This document shows positions 15,982 to 20,070 of a DNA stretch of 20,070 bases, piece by piece (positions within the stretch are counted from its first letter, which is position 1; the number at the start of each line of letters is the position of its first letter). Origin of the DNA: an uncultured Gemmiger sp. (GTDB taxonomy: Bacteria; Bacillota; Clostridia; Oscillospirales; Ruminococcaceae). The translations under genes were made by a program, and so were the position numbers. The stretch spans positions 1 through 20,070 of the forward strand of contig CAUEKL010000013.1 in the NCBI GenBank assembly GCA_959018215.1, written 5' to 3'. The notes under the pieces were generated by a model. That model was not told the origin of the DNA, ran no database searches, and saw only the letters and a list, made by a program, of their open reading frames with translations.

Positions 15982-16623
15982 TTACAGCACAGCCGCAAGA
16001 TCAATATTTTCTCCGACCAGTGCGACAGCGGCTCCTTGATTTGCTTCTTCAGAATCGGGATGGGCCAGCAGCCATTTGTTGCAGGCCCACAGCCAAGAGT
16101 CATCCCCGCCTTTGGCAGGCATGGCCGGCTTGTCGGTGTTGGTTCCCTTAGGCAATGCCACCATCACCCGGAACCCCTTGGCCGCATTGGTATGGCAGGG
16201 GGCGTAATGAAGGGTTGTGGCATACACTTCCACGAGGATTCCGGCCGGCACATGGAAAGCCTTGACCTTGGCAGTATCCAATTTTCCATTCACAATCTCG
16301 TCCTGCTTGGCCAGCAGCAGGATGAAATCCTCGGCCCCCAGGTTGAACTCGCTGTCCCGGTGGTATTCCAGGCAGTTCAGCTTGGTATTGTGGCCGTTGC
16401 ACCAGCCGAACTGCACCGGCATGCCGCCGTACAGCGCCGTGCCCAGCACCGCCGCTTCCGGCAGGCTCTGCAGCGCTTCTTCTTCCGGTACATACCCGGT
16501 GGCTTCCGGTAGCGGCGTGGATGCATTCAGCGCCGCGGTGATGGCCTTGCACTCGGTCTCATAGCCGGTGATGATCCGCCCGTAAGGGGCGAACTCCGGC
16601 GCGGTAACGGGATAGATGGTCAT
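15982..16623 (-). CDS. DUF4867 family protein, cupin-like
   Basis: This 213-residue protein of unknown function is recognised as DUF4867, a Firmicutes family. It resembles a metal-binding cupin: EYHRDSEFN (86-94) supplies H88 and E92 in an HxxxE pattern, and KAFHVPAGILVEVYATTLHYAPCH (121-144) supplies the PAG turn and H139. Small sugar isomerases such as D-lyxose isomerase and ureidoglycolate-lyase-like enzymes share this fold type. It has no signal peptide and so is cytoplasmic. It lies 20 bases after xylB and 17 before the isomerase, inside the pentose operon, with GGAGG ahead of the ATG. A second isomerase, an epimerase, or a helper of the FucI-like enzyme would all fit; none is shown. Confidence 0.82.
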   Translation of the reverse strand: MTIYPVTAPEFAPYGRIITGYETECKAITAALNASTPLPEATGYVPEEEALQSLPEAAVLGTALYGGMPVQFGWCNGHNTKLNCLEYHRDSEFNLGAEDFILLLAKQDEIVNGKLDTAKVKAFHVPAGILVEVYATTLHYAPCHTNAAKGFRVMVALPKGTNTDKPAMPAKGGDDSWLWACNKWLLAHPDSEEANQGAAVALVGENIDLAAVL

Positions 16624-16643
16624 GTATAATTCCTCCCTCTGGC

Positions 16644-18128
16644 TTACTTGGCCAGCTCTTTGAACAGAGCCTTGCAGGTGGGATAGATCTGCTTGAATTT
16701 CTGGTACCGCTCCTCATACCGGGCGGTCAGTTCCGCATCCGGCTCGATGGTCCGGCTCACATGCACCAGGGCGTCGGTGGCTTCCTTCACGCTGCCGTAC
16801 TTGCCGCAGCACACCATGGCCAGCAGCGCGCCGCCGTAGCCGGGGCCCTGCTCGGTGACCAGGATATCCAGCGGGATGCCCAGCACGTTGGCCATGATCT
16901 TGCACCACAGCGGGCTCTTGGCGCCGCCGCCGCAGATGTTGGACCGGGGGATCTCCACACCCAGGGAACGGGCCACCTCGTAGCAGTCCCGGATGGCGAA
17001 GGAGACGCCTTCCATGACCGCCTGGGTGATGTCCGCCCGGGTGGTGTCCATGCTCAGGCCGATCAGCGTGCCACGGGCGTCGGTGTCGTTGATGGGGCTG
17101 CGCTCGCCCATGAGGTAGGGCAGGAAGAACACCTTGTTGCGGCCCAGCTTGTCCTCGGTGATGGGGGCCTGTTCCGCCGGGTAATCCTTGTCGGTGACCT
17201 TCAGGATGTCATCCATCCACCACTTGTTGCAGCTTGCCGCAGACAGCATGCAGCCCATGAGGTGCCAGCCGCCGTCCGCGTGGGCGAAGGCGTGCAGGCC
17301 GTTGGTGTCGTCCACACCGAACTTTTCGCTGGAAATGAAGATGGTGCCCGAGGTGCCCAGGCTGATGTTGCAGCTGCCGTTGCCCACCGTGCCGGTGCCC
17401 ACGGCCGCCGCGGCGTTGTCCCCCGCCCCGGCGCAGACCCTCACGGTCTCCGGCAGGCCCAGGGCCTTGGCCACTTCCGGCTTCAGGCAACCCACGAACT
17501 CCCAGCTCTCATACAGCTTGGCCAGCCAGGAAGGCTGAACGCCGCAGATTTCGCACATTTCCTCGCTCCAGCACTTGTGCTCCACATCCAGGAGCAGCAT
17601 GCCGGAGGCGTCGGAGTAATCGGTGGCATGCACGCCGGTCATGCGGTACACCAGGTAATCCTTGGGCAGCATGATCTTGGCGATTTTGGCGTACAGCTCC
17701 GGCTCGTTCTCCTCCATCCAGAGAATCTTGGGAGCGGTGAAACCAGCAAAGGCAATATTGCCGGTGTACTTGCTCAGGGTTTCCCGGCCCACCACATTGT
17801 TCAGGTAATCAGTCTCCTTGGCGGTGCGGCTGTCGTTCCACAGGATCGCAGGGCGCAGCACTTCATCCTGATCGTCCAGAGCCACCAGTCCGTGCATCTG
17901 CCCACCAATGCCGATGCCTTGCACCTGGGAGGTGTCGACCCCTTCCACCAGTGCCGGGATGCCCTCCAGACATGCCCGCCACCAGTTGGCGGGTTCCTGC
18001 TCGCTCCACCCGGTGTGGGGCATACTCAGGGGATACTCCCGGGTCACCTGGTTGCAAATTTTACCGGTCTCATTTACCAACAGGAACTTGCAAGCCGAGG
18101 TGCCAAGATCAATCCCTATATATAACAT
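16644..18128 (-). CDS. xylB: Xylulokinase
   Basis: This 494-residue FGGY-family kinase phosphorylates D-xylulose to xylulose-5-phosphate with ATP. It opens with the phosphate loop YIGIDLGTSACK. It has the xylulokinase signature GIGGQMHGLVALD (72-84) and LRPAILWNDSRT, FTAPKILW, LPKDYLVYRMTG, the catalytic base D237 in GAGDNAAAAVGTG, and NICGGGAKSPLW. Length matches E. coli XylB (484). Two ATGs lie close: 18134 (MNM) and 18128. I choose 18128 because the sequence then begins like other XylB proteins; AAAGG lies 10 bases upstream. It heads the eight-gene pentose operon. Its leader holds a hairpin and a possible nine-codon ORF whose stop overlaps the first ATG. Confidence 0.94.
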   Translation of the reverse strand: MLYIGIDLGTSACKFLLVNETGKICNQVTREYPLSMPHTGWSEQEPANWWRACLEGIPALVEGVDTSQVQGIGIGGQMHGLVALDDQDEVLRPAILWNDSRTAKETDYLNNVVGRETLSKYTGNIAFAGFTAPKILWMEENEPELYAKIAKIMLPKDYLVYRMTGVHATDYSDASGMLLLDVEHKCWSEEMCEICGVQPSWLAKLYESWEFVGCLKPEVAKALGLPETVRVCAGAGDNAAAAVGTGTVGNGSCNISLGTSGTIFISSEKFGVDDTNGLHAFAHADGGWHLMGCMLSAASCNKWWMDDILKVTDKDYPAEQAPITEDKLGRNKVFFLPYLMGERSPINDTDARGTLIGLSMDTTRADITQAVMEGVSFAIRDCYEVARSLGVEIPRSNICGGGAKSPLWCKIMANVLGIPLDILVTEQGPGYGGALLAMVCCGKYGSVKEATDALVHVSRTIEPDAELTARYEERYQKFKQIYPTCKALFKELAK

Positions 18129-18130
18129 GT

Positions 18131-18160
18131 TCATCCCGCCTTTCTTAATATTTGCAACAC
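18131..18160 (-). CDS. Possible nine-codon leader ORF ahead of xylB
   Basis: A GTG at 18160-18158 follows a full AGGAGG (18171-18166) by 5 bases. It opens nine codons (MLQILRKAG) ending in TGA at 18133-18131, which overlaps the ATG at 18134. The AGGAGG is too far from xylB (over 30 bases) to serve it directly, so a coupled leader ORF is a fair reading. Too short for any coding statistics. Confidence 0.3.
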   Translation of the reverse strand: MLQILRKAG

Positions 18161-18183
18161 TTGAACCTCCTATTTCCAATAAA

Positions 18184-18211
18184 AGCAGCCCCTCAAGTGC
18201 AAGGGTCTGCT
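18184..18211 (-). terminator. Terminator-like hairpin in the xylB leader
   Basis: On the minus strand, AGCAG-A-CCCT pairs with AGGG-G-CTGCT around an 8-base loop (one A-G mismatch), followed by TTTTATT. It lies after fucO and after the candidate xylB promoter. It could end the fucO transcript, or act as an attenuator in the xylB leader. The stem is imperfect, so strength is uncertain. Confidence 0.4.
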
Positions 18212-18271
18212 TTCGCATCCACGTTTTCTTTATAACAAAGAAACTCCTGAGAGCTTCGCTAGCGTGATAGA

Positions 18272-18299
18272 CTTATAAAGCCCAAATCATCTTTTTCAA
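18272..18299 (-). promoter_or_regulatory. Candidate promoter of the xylB pentose operon
   Basis: On the minus strand, TTGAAA (18299-18294), a 16-base spacer and TATAAG (18277-18272) each match the sigma-A consensus in five of six bases. This gives a leader of about 140 bases. The -10 overlaps one arm of an 8-bp inverted repeat, TTATAAAG (18273-18280) with CTTTATAA (18228-18235), which may be an operator. No clear catabolite-response element was found. Confidence 0.5.
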
Positions 18300-18300
18300 A

Positions 18301-18435
18301 ATTACACTGAAACGCAGATGTCTTCTCCGGTCAATCCAATATGGGCCCCTTGAATTTCTTCGGCATCATCGGGATGCACCAGTACCGTCAGGCAATGGAA
18401 CCATTTTAATCCGCAAAAATCAAAGATGCTCCCTG
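18301..18435 (-). other. fucO-xylB intergenic part with an unassigned open stretch
   Basis: This fills most of the 307-base gap after fucO. One minus-strand frame stays open for about 45 codons and ends in TAA near 18304, reading IFDFCGLKWFHCLTVLVH then PDDAEEIQGAHIGLTGEDIC. It has no ATG and no Shine-Dalgarno, and starts just behind the fucO stop. The composition looks protein-like, so it may be the tail of a lost gene, but I do not recognise it. The rest of the gap holds the xylB promoter and leader. Confidence 0.3.
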
Positions 18436-19584
18436 TTACAGCAAACTACGGTACAAATCTTCAATTTCTTCCACACTGGTGTCGCGGGGATTGCCCGGGC
18501 AGCAGGCATCGGCAAAGGCGGACTCGGCCAGGAACTGGATGTCCTCCTCCTTGAGGATGCCCTTGAGGTTGGCGGGAATGCCCACATCGGCGGAGAGCTT
18601 CTTGACCGCGGCGATGGTGGCGTCGGCGGCCTCAGCGTCGGTCATAGTGTCGATGCCCTCCACGCCCATCGCCTTGCCGACGGCACGATAGCGCTCACCT
18701 GCCACGTCCTTATTGTATTCCAGGCCGGTGGGCAGGATGATGGCGCAGGCCACACCGTGGGGGGTGTCATACAGGGCGGACAGGCCGTGGGCCATGCTGT
18801 GCACGATGCCCAGACCCACGTTAGAGAAGCCCATGCCGGCAATGTACTGGCCCAGGGCCATGCCTTCACGGCCTTCCGGCGTGTTCTGGACAGCGCCGCG
18901 CAGGTTCTCAGAGATCAGGCGGATGGCTTCCAGATGGAACATGTCGGAGATAGTGCAGTGGCCCTTGGTGATGTAGCCCTCAATGGCGTGGGTCAGGGCA
19001 TCCATGCCGGTGGCGGCGGTCAGGCCCTTGGGCATGGAAGCCATCATGTCGGGGTCCACAACAGCCACTTCGGGGATATCGTTGGTGTCCACGCAGACGA
19101 ACTTGCGCTTCTTTTCCACGTCGGTGATGACGTAGTTGATGGTGACCTCGGCAGCCGTACCGGCGGTGGTGGGCACCGCGATGGTGAAGACCGCATGCTT
19201 CTTGGTGGGGGCAACCCCTTCCAGGCTGCGCACATCGGCAAACTCAGGGTTGTTGATGATGATGCCGATGGCCTTGGCGGTATCCATGGAGGAGCCGCCG
19301 CCGATGGTGACGATGCAGTCGGCCTGGGCTTCCTGGAAGGCCTTCACACCGTCCTGGACATTCTGGATGGTGGGGTTGGGCTTGATCTCGCTGTAGAGGG
19401 CGTAGGCAAAGCCGGCGGCCTCCAGCAGATCGGTGACCTTCTTGGTGACGCCGAACTTCACCAGATCGGGGTCAGAGCAGACGAAGGCTTTCTTGTAGCC
19501 GCGGGAAGTCAGCTCGGGAACAATGTTCTCGATGGCACCGTGGCCGTGGTAGGAAATAGTGTTCAAAACAATGCGAGATACCAT
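18436..19584 (-). CDS. fucO: Lactaldehyde reductase (iron-dependent alcohol dehydrogenase)
   Basis: This 382-residue group III alcohol dehydrogenase reduces L-lactaldehyde from rhamnose or fucose breakdown to 1,2-propanediol with NADH. The nucleotide-binding motif is TIGGGSSMDTAKA (94-105). The metal ligands are all visible: D195 and H199 in GMDALTHAIEGY, H262 in GIVHSMAHGLSA and H276 in YDTPHG. Length equals E. coli FucO (382-383), and PTTAGTAAEVTINYVITD is typical. GGAG lies about 10 bases ahead of the ATG. It lies 70 bases after rhaD, whose product lactaldehyde is its substrate, which supports the call over a butanol or propanediol dehydrogenase. Confidence 0.92.
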   Translation of the reverse strand: MVSRIVLNTISYHGHGAIENIVPELTSRGYKKAFVCSDPDLVKFGVTKKVTDLLEAAGFAYALYSEIKPNPTIQNVQDGVKAFQEAQADCIVTIGGGSSMDTAKAIGIIINNPEFADVRSLEGVAPTKKHAVFTIAVPTTAGTAAEVTINYVITDVEKKRKFVCVDTNDIPEVAVVDPDMMASMPKGLTAATGMDALTHAIEGYITKGHCTISDMFHLEAIRLISENLRGAVQNTPEGREGMALGQYIAGMGFSNVGLGIVHSMAHGLSALYDTPHGVACAIILPTGLEYNKDVAGERYRAVGKAMGVEGIDTMTDAEAADATIAAVKKLSADVGIPANLKGILKEEDIQFLAESAFADACCPGNPRDTSVEEIEDLYRSLL

Positions 19585-19654
19585 AAGCGTACACTCCTTT
19601 TGTGATGGTTCAAAAACGAATGATGTAATTCCCTTTCGGGAGCAGTCACGGAAC

Positions 19655-20070
19655 TCAGTCGAGGAAATCCTCGTTCAGGGTCACGCCGAAGTCACGGGCG
19701 ATGGCTCGCAGATCGTCGTCCTCGATGGTCTGGCGGATCAGCCCACCGCCCATGGAGAGAACCTTGACGTAAACTTCGGCACTCTTCTCGATAGTGTGGG
19801 CCAGGCCGAAGGTGGTGTCATAGTCAGGACCGGAGGCAAACAGGCCGTGCTGGGCCCAGATGGCGGCCTGGTAGGTCTTCATCTTCTCGCTGGTGGCCAT
19901 GGCGATGTCCGCACCGCCCGGCACCATCCAGGGGCAGACGCCCACGCCTTCGGGGAAGACCACCGGGCACTCGGTGGCGCTCTGCCACAGGGCACGGCTG
20001 AAATCACGGTCGGTCAGGGGCAGGATGTAGGTCAGGGCGATGACGTTGGTGGCGTGGCAATGGTAGATGA
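19655..20070 (-). CDS. rhaD: Rhamnulose-1-phosphate aldolase (C-terminal part, cut by window edge)
   Basis: The frame enters from the window edge and gives the last 138 codons or so of a class II aldolase. It cleaves L-rhamnulose-1-phosphate to dihydroxyacetone phosphate and L-lactaldehyde. Seen are the zinc histidines in HCHATNVIALTY (start of the visible part), TECPVVFPEGVGVCPWMVPG, the third zinc histidine in WAQHGLFASGPD, and the tail VYVKVLSMGG. E. coli RhaD has the same blocks (HCHATN, VVF, WMVPG, VYVKVISMGG), which separates it from FucA. The N-terminal half is outside the window. fucO follows at 70 bases, forming a rhamnose module. Confidence 0.93.
   Translation of the reverse strand, partial: IYHCHATNVIALTYILPLTDRDFSRALWQSATECPVVFPEGVGVCPWMVPGGADIAMATSEKMKTYQAAIWAQHGLFASGPDYDTTFGLAHTIEKSAEVYVKVLSMGGGLIRQTIEDDDLRAIARDFGVTLNEDFLD

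Noticed and set aside
18300..18318. Catabolite-response element near TGAAACGCAGATG
   Set aside because: The left half resembles a cre, but the right half lacks the palindromic match.

Overview
The window looks like chromosomal DNA from a GC-rich gut Firmicute, most likely an Oscillospiraceae/Ruminococcaceae member (Faecalibacterium, Subdoligranulum or Gemmiger-like). I infer this from the split transketolase, Shine-Dalgarno sites of AGGAGG type, a DUF4867 gene next to a fucose-isomerase-like gene, and ICE-type small genes (Cys-rich KTR, CD1108-like). No RNA gene or CRISPR array was seen. All coordinates and alignments were counted by hand.

Right half (about 10.9-20.07 kb, all minus strand): sugar catabolism. 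The window edge cuts rhaD (rhamnulose-1-phosphate aldolase), which is followed by fucO (lactaldehyde reductase). After a 307-base gap with a promoter, a hairpin and a possible leader ORF comes a tight eight-gene unit: xylB, DUF4867, a FucI/AraA-family isomerase, tal, the two transketolase halves, rpiB and rpe. Spacing is -4 to +25 bases, so it is probably one transcript. It would turn a pentulose into xylulose-5-phosphate and run the whole non-oxidative pentose phosphate pathway. The sugar entering through the isomerase is not identified.

Left half (about 0.75-10.9 kb): an accessory block. It encodes a surface-directed set: a small lipoprotein, a membrane-anchored reversed-order GH3 glycosidase, a small membrane protein, a lipoprotein with two SGNH hydrolase domains, and an alpha/beta-hydrolase lipoprotein. 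With these sit a GHKL sensor kinase and a LytTR response regulator. Three promoters (lipoprotein-GH3, SGNH-kinase, esterase) each carry a pair of TGCG-containing half-sites exactly 21 bases apart, with A-rich 12-base spacers, placed 8 bases upstream of the -35. This reads as a local LytTR regulon and is the most interesting signal in the window.

The accessory block is bounded by a repeat. The 3' end of rpe (10945-11109) has a decayed same-orientation copy at 783-943. Each copy is followed by a gene of mobile-element type: a truncated CD1108-like M23 peptidase after intact rpe, and a Cys-rich KTR protein after the remnant. An XRE regulator lies at the far left. The block was probably acquired by, or rearranged through, an integrative element at the rpe 3' end. 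Two perfect 15-bp-stem terminators (479-514 and 10055-10090) lie at the convergent gene ends on either side.
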